Counted from the first letter of the stretch, positions 38,556 to 50,405 are shown. The stretch is DNA of 64,000 nt from Prinsepia uniflora (GCA_032719365.1 CM064873.1:43686332-43750331); one strand, 5' to 3'. Program-made: numbers and translations. Notes: generated by a model not told the origin, from the sequence alone.

Positions 38556-40185
38556 ACCGGATCCTATCGCGGGCTTTTCAACCCGTTTACCAGTCATTCG
38601 GGTGAAGGTGGTGACTGTAGCAGTCACTGTAGCAGGCGCGTGGCTTTCACGCGCAGCCACTCACGGCGACGCGTGACGGCGCGTGGGCACAAATCTCAAG
38701 GTGAGGTCAACATGACTTTTGTCCTATACAATGTAACGAACATTTTGGGATTGGTTTCGTGTCGATCGGACACCGTCTCGATATTGTTCGAGATGTCCGA
38801 AGGTTTTAAATCCAGTTTAAAAATACTTAAAAATTCGGGAAAATTACGGGACTTTAATGGGATGTTAATGTGGAGGTTAGTGACCCTCTAATGTGATTTG
38901 TACAGGATTGGGAGTCCCGGTGATAGTGGTGTGACCCGGGAAGGCTTATGGCACGCGTATCGAGGCGCTCGGTTAAACGGTCTGTGAGTGGACATTGGTT
39001 TTATAAATTCGATGCATGCATAACTGTTTCATGATTTTTATAATTGTGATTAAATGATTTATTTTGGATATCGGTGAATTTAAAATGATTTCACGTATTT
39101 CGAGGTGAATTACGTATTTGCACGAAAATCGAGGTTTTCTGGATTTGCACCGATTTCCATAAATGTGGTTGGATATGATTTCATGAAACGGTTACGGATT
39201 TGTTAAAATGAATCGGGCCAGGGGCCCAGTTAATTTACGAATCGGGCCAGGGGCCCAGTTAATTTACGAATTCGAGCCAGGGGCCCAGTTGACTTATGAA
39301 ATCGGGCCAGGGGCCTAGTTGACTTATATATATGTGATTTCGGGTCGGGGAACCTAAAATGAAATTGAATAAACTATTTCGGATTTGATTCAACTATTTG
39401 GACTTATGACGGTTTTATGGAAATTCGGGGCAGGGCCCTTGTGATATTTTGGAAATGAATAATAAAATGTGTTCCATAAAACCATCTCGATATGAGGATA
39501 TATATATCCTGTTCTCCTCCAAGTGTCGGGGACACTGGAGAAGTCACGGTGCATTGCCTGCGAGGGCTCATTGTACGGAGCTACCAGACCGTATAGTGAT
39601 CCAGGAGCAGGATTGCTGGACGTCATGGACGTCAGACATCGGGGATGTCAGAGATATGGACCCGGTGAGACCCCGGGCAGCACGCGTTGCTTAATACCGT
39701 GAGATATGACGTCTGGAACGTCAAGCGTCTAGGACGCTAGGCATCGGGGATGCCGGAGATGGAAAAATGATAAATGAGTATTACTGGATTTATGAAATAA
39801 CTCTTGGATTGACTTTTGGAATTTGAAACTATGCTTTGGTTTCTGGGCTAAGGCCCAAATGGTTATTTCGGAATAAATATGTGAAAAGTGGTTTATGGTG
39901 CATGCATATGATTTTACTGAGGGGCATAAATGCCTTATAAATGTTTTAAACAGACTTGGTTATTTTCGTCCACTCACAGCTTTTGTTTTTAATGCCCTTC
40001 AGGTTGATTCCGGATACGACTGCAGCAGAGACTTGAGCATCGCACACCTCCTCCATCGATCCTTACGCACTCTGGAAGCCCGGTTGGGCAGTGGCAACAG
40101 GTTATCCCTTGTCTGACACCTCTTGTCAGACGGGAGCATGACACATTCCATGGTAATCCCGGGGGGATTGGGATGGGTCGTGTCA
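38556..40185 (+). mobile_element. Solo LTR Y, 3' portion
   Basis: Its 5' boundary is the deletion junction with E. It ends GGGTCGTGTCA at 40185, followed by GTTAA (40186-40190), matching 1902-1906. No primer-binding site follows, unlike X, A, B and E, which supports a solo LTR. It carries a tandem repeat at about 39207-39320. Confidence 0.85.
39207..39320 (+). repeat. Tandem repeat in Y LTR
   Basis: Four units of about 28-29 bp built around ATCGGGCCAGGGGCCCAGTT followed by a short AT-rich spacer. The GGGCC-AGG-GGCCC core is self-complementary. Confidence 0.75.
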
Positions 40186-43124
40186 GTTAACGTTTTGATC
40201 GTGAGACGGTTAGTTGGGATCGTCTTTCACGATGTCGTAGGATTGGTTCCGACGACTAGTTGGGAATTGTGATCATCGGATGGTCGAATATTGTTGAGTT
40301 GGATGATCGGATTTGGTTGAGTTAGATAGATTTATTGCAGTTGGCAGTTAGCAACCGGATTCGAGGAATCCGAGTTGGATTGACGGTAGGATTGGATTGA
40401 CGTCTTTATGATGTCCAGACCGCGGGGTCGATCAGATCGTGGATTTTACTGCCTTATGCAGTTGGGTTCTGGGGAACTCTAGGTGTGATCGTGGAACCCT
40501 ACCGTATGTGTATGGTTCGGAAATGTGAGTTGACGAGTGGTTTGACTTGGACGACTATTCGGATTTGGATTCGTTAGTCGGTCTAGTCATGTCAGCTTGT
40601 GTTGGGACTTCACTTCGCAGTCAGGGTTGTACGTATCGGTTAGACCGAGTTGGTTGTCGTGCTACTTCAGTTGTGGGTTGGTGCAACTAAGGTCGTGGGC
40701 GACCTGGTAGACGACATTTGGGTTAGTCGGAGTACGGCTGGTTAGTGATTGGTGGGACAAGGTATCAAGGTTGGTACTTGTCGATGGAATCCCTGAGTGG
40801 GAGACAAAATGGTTGGTACGAACGGTTGATTCCGTTGGATGCGGAGTCTCGATAGTGATGTCTGGTAGTGAGGTCTGCACGAGTGTGTGGCAGGCACTAC
40901 TACCGAGAGTGGTTGTAGTTACGATTGTTGGGAATCGGGGACGTTTGGGGAACGTTTTCCTTTTCTCGTGTGAGTTGTCAGGGTGACTGTACCTAGAGTT
41001 GGGTACGAGGGAGACAGAGTTTCTCCTATTCGAGCAGAGGTACGGGGTCGTCGCTCGGAATGAGCGGAGATCCAGAGTTGTCTGATTGGCACACTTTGTG
41101 CTGATGCTGACAGGTGGTGTACTGGTACTAGTGCTGGTGCTGGTGCTGGTGCCGGTGATTGTGATGACGGTGAGTTACGAGTCGGGAGGTGACTCCGTCG
41201 TGATGGGCATATGTTCGGTATCTGTGGTTCGAGAGTGGATCACGGATAGAGTTAAATTGGTGATGGACACATGGTTGATGTCCGGGTATGTTGTTTCCAA
41301 TCTTGTTGGAACTTCGGAATCGCGAGAGGTTGCGATTGAGGTGACGAGTGGAATGCGGATTTTCCGCATTGGTATTGGGTATTTCGAAGTCATTTTAGGT
41401 GACTGAGATTTCTCATTTCCTGCTTGGTGGCAGACGGGGTTGGTTTACATGACGTGGTGAATGCAGCGAGTTTGGTTGTATTCACATAGGATGAGTTTTG
41501 ATGTCATAGTCTTGTATCATCTTTGATTTTTCCTCGGTGGAATGACAAGGATCGATGCGAGGTAGTCAGTGAGAACCCACAGTCTCGACGTGTCTCGCCG
41601 TAGACTAATCTGTTTAGATGCAGGAAATGGTTGAGGATTTTGGACGTCTTGACGATCAAGGATCGTGACGTTCATGGTCGGTTGACGTAGTGATGGATCT
41701 GGATCGTGACCTTGATGATCCAGATAGGTGGAGAGATTATCACTCTTACTGGGATGTTTGAGTGGAGCTTGATGGGACTGAACTTCTTTTTGAGGTAAAT
41801 CCCATATGACTCATTACTCACCTGAGTAGTTGTCCGATGAGTAGGTGTCTGACGAGGTCAGATTTTGTCAGACATAGTACTAGTGTTGATGTTGGGATTG
41901 GCTTCCCTATGAAGTCAATCAAAGGTATTGAGCGGGTATCCGATAGGTTCGGATATGGTGCGTCTAGGTAGACGTGAACAATATTACGGGTTTTGGAATC
42001 AGATTTCTGGATGACGATTCAGGATTTGATTTTGGAACTTGAAAGAGGATTTCTGGATTTGGGTTTTGGAATCGGATTCTGGGTGACGATTCAGGATTTG
42101 ATTCTAGAGCTTGACTATGGATTTTCTTTTATGGATTTGGGTTCGGAATGGTCATTCCTAATACTAGTTTACGGAATGATGATTTTGGATTCGAATTTGG
42201 GAAATGGTTAGGGATATGATTTCTGAGTTTGGATTCGGGATTTCTTACGAAGTTGCGGACTCGGATTCGGATTTGGAAATGGATAATGGGTTGGAGTTTC
42301 GATTTGTCTAATGCTGGAATGGACAAGTGAACTCCATAATTGAAACGTGATTGGCTACGACCTAGATGGTTGTAGGTTGATTGATGGGTAGATGTACGTA
42401 CCTTGTACGTAGTTCGAGGTACGATATTGGGCAGACGTGTGATGCCTGGTGACGGTAAATAGGTTATACCAGAGGTAGGTTGGTAAACGTGTTGGTAGTC
42501 GGCCTAGTTCCGATACCATTAGATACGTCGAGGACGTGGACTGGACATTGGATACTGTGCATTGGGTCATAGTAGTTCTGATGGGTCCGGTTACACACAG
42601 GTCGAGTATTTTTTTTGGTATACGTGTATACTTAGGTTGAGCAATTTGCGGTTAATATAACCACAAATGGGTATAGTGTCAGTTTTTAACTGGCGACTGT
42701 CAAGTGGTGGCAGTTTGTCAGATGTGTCAGCGTGGATCGTTGAGTGGAGATTTAGTAAGGAACCGTAGAGTTGTTTATGTCAGCGAAAGGGTAGATTTGA
42801 CAAGTGGGTTGATCATAGGATACTTGGGCTACTCTAATACTGACAGGTGGTGTTAGTTTGGAGCGTACGACTACGGTCATTCGACGTGGTCGAATGTAGT
42901 CGATACGACATGGGTGTTAGTGGTACGTCTGATTGCAGACGAGTATTATTCTGGTTAGTGGGTGTACTAGTGTACACGTGTCACGAGGTCGATTCTACTT
43001 TCCACGGGGTGGATGTGGAATCAAGATAATTGGAGTTTCGAGAATGAAACTAATTAAGGAGGGAAGAACGGTTAGATTAGGTCGGTTGGAATTTCGAGGA
43101 CGAAATTAATTAAGGAGGGAAGGT
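40186..43124 (+). mobile_element. Element X internal region, 3' segment, non-coding
   Basis: Continues X from the duplicated GTTAA to the polypurine tract. No gag or pol motifs are visible. It shares blocks with A and Z, for example around 40770-40915 and 42000-42310. A short CTGGTG-type simple repeat lies near 41120-41160. With 1631-1906 it makes an internal region of about 3.2 kb, so X is nonautonomous. Confidence 0.85.
43031..43124 (+). repeat. Duplicated polypurine tract/hairpin unit of X
   Basis: A 37-bp unit, from TTGGARTTTCGAG through AATTAAGGAGGGAAG, occurs twice with a period of about 56 bp (43031 and 43087). Only the second copy abuts the LTR. The first therefore carries a second potential plus-strand primer. 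Confidence 0.8.
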
Positions 43125-46100
43125 TGTAACGACCCGTCCCAAATTTCAGGATTAGATTAGTGACTAATCATGATTAGTGAGGCTAATCAGTGATTAGTTA
43201 GGCTAAATCGGACGAACGATGCGAAATGACCGTTTTGCCCCTAATGGTGGCAAAACGTTGACTTTTCAATCGGGCGGTCAAATGGACTTTGACCGATGAC
43301 CGTGACGTAGTTCGTGACGTCACGAGTTCATAGACAGGTGGCACGTTCAATTCCGACGTTCGAGGAAGAAGTTATGACGTTCAGAAGTTTAGGGGCATTT
43401 TGGTAATTTTGGTTAAAAGGGGTCAAAATGTTGACTTTTTGACCGAGAGGTCCGATGGCCAAGGGCCGAAGACCGATACGTAGATAAGGACGATACGAAT
43501 CCATAGGCAGGCGGCACACTGAAATCGGACTTCAAACGGGAGAGTTATGGGTCACGGAAGTTCTATTTCACTATGCACGAACTTCGAGACGGAGACGTTT
43601 TGGCGAAATCTGATTGGGTGGATATTTTGGTGGGCCCCATGGATGAGTGACAAGTGTCACTCATCCCATTGACTTGATCCCTCAATTTGTGGATCTACAT
43701 AATTAATTAATATTATTTAATTAATTTTATAATCCAATCCCCACCTAATTCAATCCTAGCCATCCAATTAAATTCTAACTTTAAATCCACACCCTCCATT
43801 CCATCTCTCTTTCTCTCATCAACCATCCTCCTTCATCTTTGTTCATCCTCCCACCCGAAACCCAAAACCCCATTTTTCTTCATTTTCTTCATTTTCTTTC
43901 AAAAACCGAAACACACGCACACACCATCACCATTCATTGCTTGGGTGTGACCGTGAGTGAGAGGAGGGAAGGACAGAGAGGCTGGGACGGCGAGTCACGG
44001 CGACGGACGACGGAGGACACGGCGGAGGAGCCGAACCCGTGAGGTAAGAAAACTTCAAAATTCGAAAATGAGTTTTAAGGGACGGTTTTGGGTTTCTGTG
44101 GATCCTAACACATTCTAGGGACTTAGGGGAGTCAAGAGGGATTGGTTTCGAGGCGTTGGACGGCCTCTAACAACCGTGAACGGCGGAGGAAGTCACGGCC
44201 ACCATGGCCGAATTGAAGGTACGGGTTTTTGTTGTTTTTCTTCCATTTTAATGTCATAGAACCCTAGGTTAGGATTAGAGGATGAAAATGGGACAAACGG
44301 GAGGCATTTTGGTGGTCGGACGGTGGAGAACCGGCCAGGTCAAGTCGCGAGTCACGGCGACCCAGTTGCAGGGTTCGGGTCGACCCGTCAAGTGGTTGAA
44401 GGTGGTGACGTGGCATGATGACGTGGAACCTGTCAGATTGTCAGGTGACGTGGACCACTCATCAGCCGACACGTGTCACATGTCAGTGCACAGTCAGCAC
44501 TGACATGTTAGTGACGTGGCCCAATCAAGGGCTGACACGTGGCACTGACGTGGACCAGTGTCGTGATGACACGTGGCACATGTCAGACTGCCACGTGGCA
44601 CTGACAGCACAGTGACGTGGACCAATGGGAGCTTGACACGTGGCACCTGTCAGAGTCTGACATGTCAGACCTGACAGCTGTCATATGACGTCATGCTGAC
44701 GTCAGCGATGACGTCAGCAGGTACTGTAGCAGGCGCGTGAAGCCCACGCGCAGCCACTTCAGGCGGCGCATGAGGGCGCGTGGCAGGGAATCTGGGGAAG
44801 GTTCCAACATACGAAATCATCTATTCGATGTAACGAACATTTTGGGACTGGTTTCGTGTCAATCGGACACTGTCTCGATATGTTTCGGGGCATCGGAAGG
44901 TTTAGGTTCGGTTTTAAAAATAGTTAAAAATACGGGAAAATTATGGGGCTTTAGTGGGAGGTTAATTAAGTAGTTAGTAACCTTCTATTACGATTTGGAT
45001 AGGTTTGGGAGTCCCGGTGACGGTGATCGGCTCGGGGAGCCGTATGGCACGCAAATCGAGGCGGCAGCTCGGACGGTCTGTGAGTGGACCTTGTTTTCTA
45101 AATTGGTGCATGCATAAATGTTTATTATATGTTTTAAATGCTTGTTTGTAATGCCATGGGTGCATTTGTATGTGGTTACGTATAAGCACGTATTTCGAGG
45201 TTTCGGCCTTATACGGTGCTTATACGGGTTTGTATTTCTTTATTGATTTAAATGAACTGGATTTGGATTTCAGAAGGATAAACTCGGGTATGAGACCCAT
45301 TTGGTTTTGTCTCGGGCATATGACCTCGGATTTCGGGCACGGTGCCCAGTTGATGTCCTATGTTCGGGTACGAGACCCAGTCACTTTACGGTTTTGATTT
45401 CAGGTCAGGGAACCTTAAATGGATTCCCAGGTTCATGACGGTTTATGGGAACCGGCATGAACCCTTATTATGGTATCGTGGTTCATGACGGTTTATGGGA
45501 ACCGGCATGAACCCTTGTTGGTTATCACGGTACATGACGGTTTATGGGAACCGGCATATTACCTCGGTTATGTTATTACGGTACATGACGGTTTATGGGA
45601 ACCGGCATGTTACCTGATTATGGATATTATGGATCATGACGGTTCAGGGGAACCGGTCATGAATGTTTATGTTATGTATATATATGTTCATCTACCTTCC
45701 TTTACTTCTATTATCTCCTCCGGGGAGGGTCGTTGGCCTGGGTGGACCCCGGAGTAGTCATGGAGCACCGACTGAGTGGAGTCACCCCCCAGTTGGGTTC
45801 TTTACTCTCAGGAAGGCTATGGTTACTATTACCTCGGGTAGGGTCAGTGGTCTGCGGACATTGACCTTGACTTTGAGATGACTCGGATTGAGACCCGGGT
45901 AGCACGCGCGTAGCTTTGGATACCGTGACAGGATTGGTTGTGTGACTTTTATATATGTATGTGATGTATATATGATATATGATATGTGGTGTGTACAGGT
46001 GTGCACAGGATTTGAGTAGTGGCTCGTGTACTTGGTTTCTTCATGGTTTGGGGCCGAGTCCCGTATGGATTTGGGCAGTGGCCCGTATGGTCGTTTTCAT

Positions 46101-46463
46101 TGTGGTCCTTTCGACCTTGATTTATACCTGCTTTGGGCTTAGTCCCACATATGGTTTGTTTTAGATAAATGGTTTTCGAATGCATGCATGCTTTTTAGTG
46201 GAGGGTACAAATGTCTTATGAAATGTTTTTATAACTCTTTGTTTTGTCCACTCACAGTTTTTAATGTTTTGACCGCCCTTCAGGTTGACATCGGATGTGG
46301 ACTGTAGCGGAGACCGAGATACCACATACCTCCTCCGGATCCTGGCGTACTCTGATAGCCCGGGAGGGCAAAGGTCAGAAATATCCCTTGTCTGACACTT
46401 CGTGTCAGACGGGAGCAGGGTCATCCCGCTCTAATCCCGGGGGGATTGGGATGGGTCCTGTCA
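43125..46463 (+). mobile_element. Element X, 3' LTR
   Basis: 3339 bp, TGTAACGACCC...GGGTCCTGTCA, complete. Its last 1630 bp match 1-1630. It contains the perfect conserved palindrome at 43641-43666, a palindrome-rich module at 44405-44718 and a tandem array at 45431-45661. After 46463 comes unrelated-phase internal sequence (Z), so this is the right edge of X. Confidence 0.92.
44405..44718 (+). promoter_or_regulatory. Palindrome-rich U3 module in X 3' LTR
   Basis: Five CACGTG cores, many TGACGTGG half-palindromes and three TGACGTCA sites, in the same order and relative orientation as in E's LTRs. The module is followed by a GC-rich GCGCGTG...CACGCGC inverted repeat that all these LTRs share. 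The LTRs of A and B lack the module. Known bZIP/bHLH core sites; the enhancer role is inferred. Confidence 0.6.
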
Positions 46464-48620
46464 TGTTGGATGTGATGTCTCTGCAGTGGTAACAACCCAT
46501 CATCAACCTGATAGTTAGGGTAAGAGTATGAGGATTCAGTGGAATCGAACCCTGGTTAGGTTGTGTTTGGCACGTGGTACGTGGATGTAGGGTTCGATTG
46601 GCATGGGTTTCCATGTTTTAGCGAGGTGTGTTCCCGAGTAGGATCGATATTCGTGTGAATCTAACGGCTTAGAGTTGTAGTATTACAGATATGTCTCATC
46701 TACGTAGTTGATCAGATGTCCCAGTATGACGACTTTGAGAGTCGGGACTGTTGAGCGGTCATGTCAGATAGAGGATTATGCCAGAGTGGTATCAGTGGAG
46801 GTCGTGGACGACCCGAGTTGAGATTGTTGGGAATAGGAATGTTTGAACCTATTTGGCATGAGACACCATGTTTAGTGTGTTGAATCCCGGAGGGATGTCG
46901 ACTGGACGAGGATGCCACGGTATAGATGTTGTGGGCCTTGGTATGACATGCCACGTTTGTGACATGTAGTGATTGGGCAGTCTGAGGCACTAAGTATGGC
47001 CAAGTTTCTTGTGGACCCAATGGCGGGAGGTCGTAGAGTTACGAGTGGACGAGGTCCTCGGATTGTAATTACTGGTTGGTTGGATACCAGTATCGGAGTG
47101 TGACGACTCTCCGGAGTCGAGATCGATGGATCGGTCAGGATGGTCGTGCTGCAGTGAACAATTGGGTTCGTGATAACCCTAGTTTGAGATTGATTGTACA
47201 AGTTACCAGGAGAGTGGTACTTGTGGACCGGATCCTGAGGTGGACCGGTTAGTGGTTATTGCGTGTTGAGCGGTTGGTACCTGCGGTGAGTTGACTGCAC
47301 GAGTATGGAGTCTCGATAGTGGAGCGTTTATGAGTTTGGTCTGTAGGTGGTGGTGGCAAACACCGCTATCGATAGACGTGGATGAGTCTTATCGAGTTGG
47401 ATAGATTCTTGTTACCGTGACGATTAAGATGTGGGAGATTCGCTAGTCGTGACGATGATACGGAGGTGTGTGAGTGTCACTCAGTGCGAGCGGAGACTTC
47501 TGGATTCTACTCGGTTACACCCGAATGCGATCACAAAATGAGATGTTGAGCTTTGGGTGTGGGCGAGTGTGCTGCACTACCTCAGTGGAGGTGACTGAGA
47601 TAAGCGAGAGATGTTAGAGATGAGTTGAATGAAATCCAATAATGATCGGATAGTTTCGAATGACACTGTACGTGTCTAGTGATGTGATGCCTTAAGGGCT
47701 CGGATGGTGACTGAGATGGTAGACGTGCCCTAGAGTGGCAAACATGTGAGTTCGGTGGGCATTGAGCCGGATAGAGAGGATCCCGAGCAGCTCAGTGTGA
47801 GGCAAGGGGTATACCATGATTGGTGAAAGGTACCTTGGCTCGTTGTGGATGGATGGCACGAGTATTGGGTGCTGAAATTGATCCCATAAGGATTGGGATG
47901 TGCGAACCTGTATGCTGACAGGGATGGTGATGGAAGTAGCCGAAGAGAATCAATGGAAGTGTTAGTCTTGAGAAAAGAATTAATCATTATAGTAATTATC
48001 AGAGAATACTTTGAGTCTGAGGAGGTGACTTCATTTTTTCCGTTTTCTTGGCCGTCAATTTGATGCGAGACTTGAGACACGAGGGAGTGCTCAGAGGTTG
48101 TAACTATTAAGGTGGAAACGTGAGAATCAGGTAATGATGGATGACATCCTTTTGGATGTGCATAAACGGTATCAATGGATAGGCGAGTTGGATGTGAGGG
48201 TTGATGGTTTACGGACACGTGGTTGGATTTTCCGAGTGATTTAAGGCCTTGAGAGTCCATTGGGGGATTAGTTTTGGTCGACTATGAGTGACCATACCTC
48301 TTGAGTTTCGCATAAGCTTGTTTGAGGAGAAATCTGCGTGTTGAGACAGAATCAATGGGGCGAGTCCAAGGTGGACTTGACGCATGATGGCCTATAATGT
48401 TTGAGGATAATCGTTTGGGGATTTAGTCCAGTAGTTGGAAAAGATAGGTATGCTTCCAACATGGTTGGAATTTCGGAACCAAGAGAAGTGGTGATTAAGA
48501 CAAAGAGAAGAGTGATTGATTCCGAATTAGAGATGGGTATCCTAAAGTCGATGAAGGAGACTTCTCATTTTCTGCTGTTGAGCAGATGGTGTTTGGTGCC
48601 GCAGGATGATGTAGGCTGAA
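46464..48620 (+). mobile_element. Element Z, internal-region remnant
   Basis: No LTR or coding frame is seen. Blocks are homologous to X and A internal regions: about 47270-47400 resembles 40770-40915, and about 48450-48600 resembles 21620-21760 (including a shared TTCCAACATGGTTGGA palindrome). Homology stops near 48620, so Z is truncated before its 3' LTR. X is inserted at its left edge; Z's left part lies outside the window. Confidence 0.7.
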
Positions 48621-49310
48621 TTTTGATGTTGGCAGAGCAATAAAAATACATGATGTTGTCGAAGGTGAGTTTGCGAGGTTGTGAGGGTGTGAGGGCTCAA
48701 GAGACTGATTGAAGGCAGCCTCAGTGAGGATGATGATCTTCGGACAAGCAGAGGAAGCTTAGTCGGGAATTAGTGTGAAGGTCAGGAAATCTCCAGGTGT
48801 GAGCTTGAGTTGCATGTCGGGATTGGATTGAAGGCTTTTGAAAGGGGTTGAGAGAGAAGAATTGAGTCTATGATTGGGTCGAGGATACAGGTTTTGCTAA
48901 GAAGGCTAACTTTTGATTAACAAAGAAAACTTTTGAGGGTTTTGAAGTTATTGTAATCGATTGGGTTTGATCAATTATATTTGTTTGAGTTGAGTTGGTT
49001 GTTCTTTGAGAATAGGTCTTCTTCTTTTTTATAGGCGGCCTAGGGTAGTGGATGGTCGACACGTGTATTCTCACTTGCATCTCAATTGCAACGACTTTGT
49101 TCACTTGTTTTCTTGCCCTTTTTATAGTTTTTGACATTATGTCTAGGTTGTTTTTGACTTATTGTATGCGCTTCCCCATGATCTAGGTTTGGATACTGTC
49201 TAGGCTTAAGCCTCAAGTCGGATTGAGACTTTAATTTCTTAAAAACCCCTTCGAGGCCCCTAGTAGTATTTTTCCGTGTAAACAGATGTTACTAATATGA
49301 CTAACAAAAT
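48621..49310 (-). other. Unclassified segment, possible minus-strand LTR or promoter-like remnant
   Basis: No protein is recognised. On the minus strand the segment starts TGTTAG at 49306 and has two TATA-like motifs (CTATAAAAAGGGC near 49112-49127 and CCTATAAAAAAG near 49020-49036). This would suit an LTR promoter, but no matching second copy, primer site or duplication is visible. An 89-codon minus frame at 48868-49137 is low-complexity and probably not a gene. Confidence 0.3.
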
Positions 49311-49389
49311 GGAGCAGTTATGACGACAGTACATTGCAACGATTTTTGCAACGATTTTTGGTTGTAGGAGCAAAGTAAAATTCGATGTT

Positions 49390-49787
49390 TAATTAGGAGA
49401 GCATTTTGAAAAATAAGTCAAAATAAAATAATTTAAACACAAAATCCAATTTATCAAACATATAATTTCACTTTTTTTTTTCTACAAAAAATAATTCAAC
49501 TTCAGATGATTCAATTTAGATTTAGAAAAATGACAAATTATAACAATTAGTTTAAGTTTTTACCGCAAAAAGTAAAAGTTGAGTTGATTTCTCTTTGGCT
49601 ACTTTTGGTACACCGTATAAAGAACTGGATATGATAATATAATACGAAACCAGTATTTGGTACCACTCATATTAATTAGTCACCATATAAATTAATATGA
49701 TTAAGTGCCTTTATACGATTCAGACACGCTAAAATAATACTCTGCAAATTTTTCATATTAAATAATCGAATGACTAATAATCTTGAA

Positions 49788-49831
<44 letters not shown>

Positions 49832-50258
49832 AGTAATAATATTAATATACAATAAAATTTTAATAAATAAAAATAGTAATATATCAATAAGTAATTAAAA
49901 TAAATAATAAAAGTTAAATAATAATATACTTAATTAATATTTATATATAAATATTTCTTATTAACTATTATAATATAATTCCTTTATTATATTTATTATA
50001 ATATAATTAAAATTTTAATCCGGACCAAATACTTAACTAAATAATTAGTTTATATGATAGATAAATTTATCTATCTAATTAAAATAATCATTATAACATA
50101 ACGTATCTCGAGGGATTTCTAAATTGAGCAACGATCCAACTCACCCGGTTTACAGGTAGGCTACCACTATCACAATCGATGGAAAAGGTGAGCCGAAAGC
50201 TGACTTGCGGGCCCACCTTAAAATCGTAAGAAACAAATAAAAAATAAAATAAAATCAC
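49390..50258. other. AT-rich intergenic stretch upstream of the reductase-reticulon gene
   Basis: Strongly AT-rich to about 50110, with a simple repeat (AAT)n switching to (ATT)n at about 49788-49832 that can fold on itself. The last 150 bp are more mixed and presumably contain the promoter of the gene at 50406, but no clear TATA box could be assigned. Confidence 0.6.
49788..49832. repeat. (AAT)n-(ATT)n self-complementary microsatellite
   Basis: A run of AAT triplets meets a run of ATT triplets, giving a perfect AT hairpin of about 20-bp arms. Confidence 0.85.
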
Positions 50259-50336
50259 TTGTCAGTTGGCCGCTCACACCAGTCACTATCTCACGGCACT
50301 CTAATTTCCGCGCCAAACGCACACACCCTCATTGAT

Positions 50337-50405
50337 AAAAAAAAAGGCACTCTTTCGTTCTTGCTTTCTCTCTCTAGAAAATCTGGGTTTCTGGAGAAAG
50401 TGGCG
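50337..50405 (+). promoter_or_regulatory. Likely 5' UTR of the reductase-reticulon gene
   Basis: An A-run followed by a CT-rich tract (TTGCTTTCTCTCTCTAG) precedes GGCGATGG, a good plant start context. CT-rich leaders are common near plant transcription starts; the exact start site is not visible. Confidence 0.4.

Noticed and set aside
38556..43124. Y LTR, X internal region and X 3' LTR read as one complete element.
   Set aside because: The two LTRs differ strongly, no primer site follows 40185, and GTTAA flanks Y on both sides; 1-1630 is the true partner of 43125-46463.
50259..50405. An earlier in-frame ATG for the reductase-reticulon gene, adding 49 residues.
   Set aside because: The extension is low-complexity and passes through an A-run and CT-rich leader; the family begins close to the ATG at 50406, which also has the better context.
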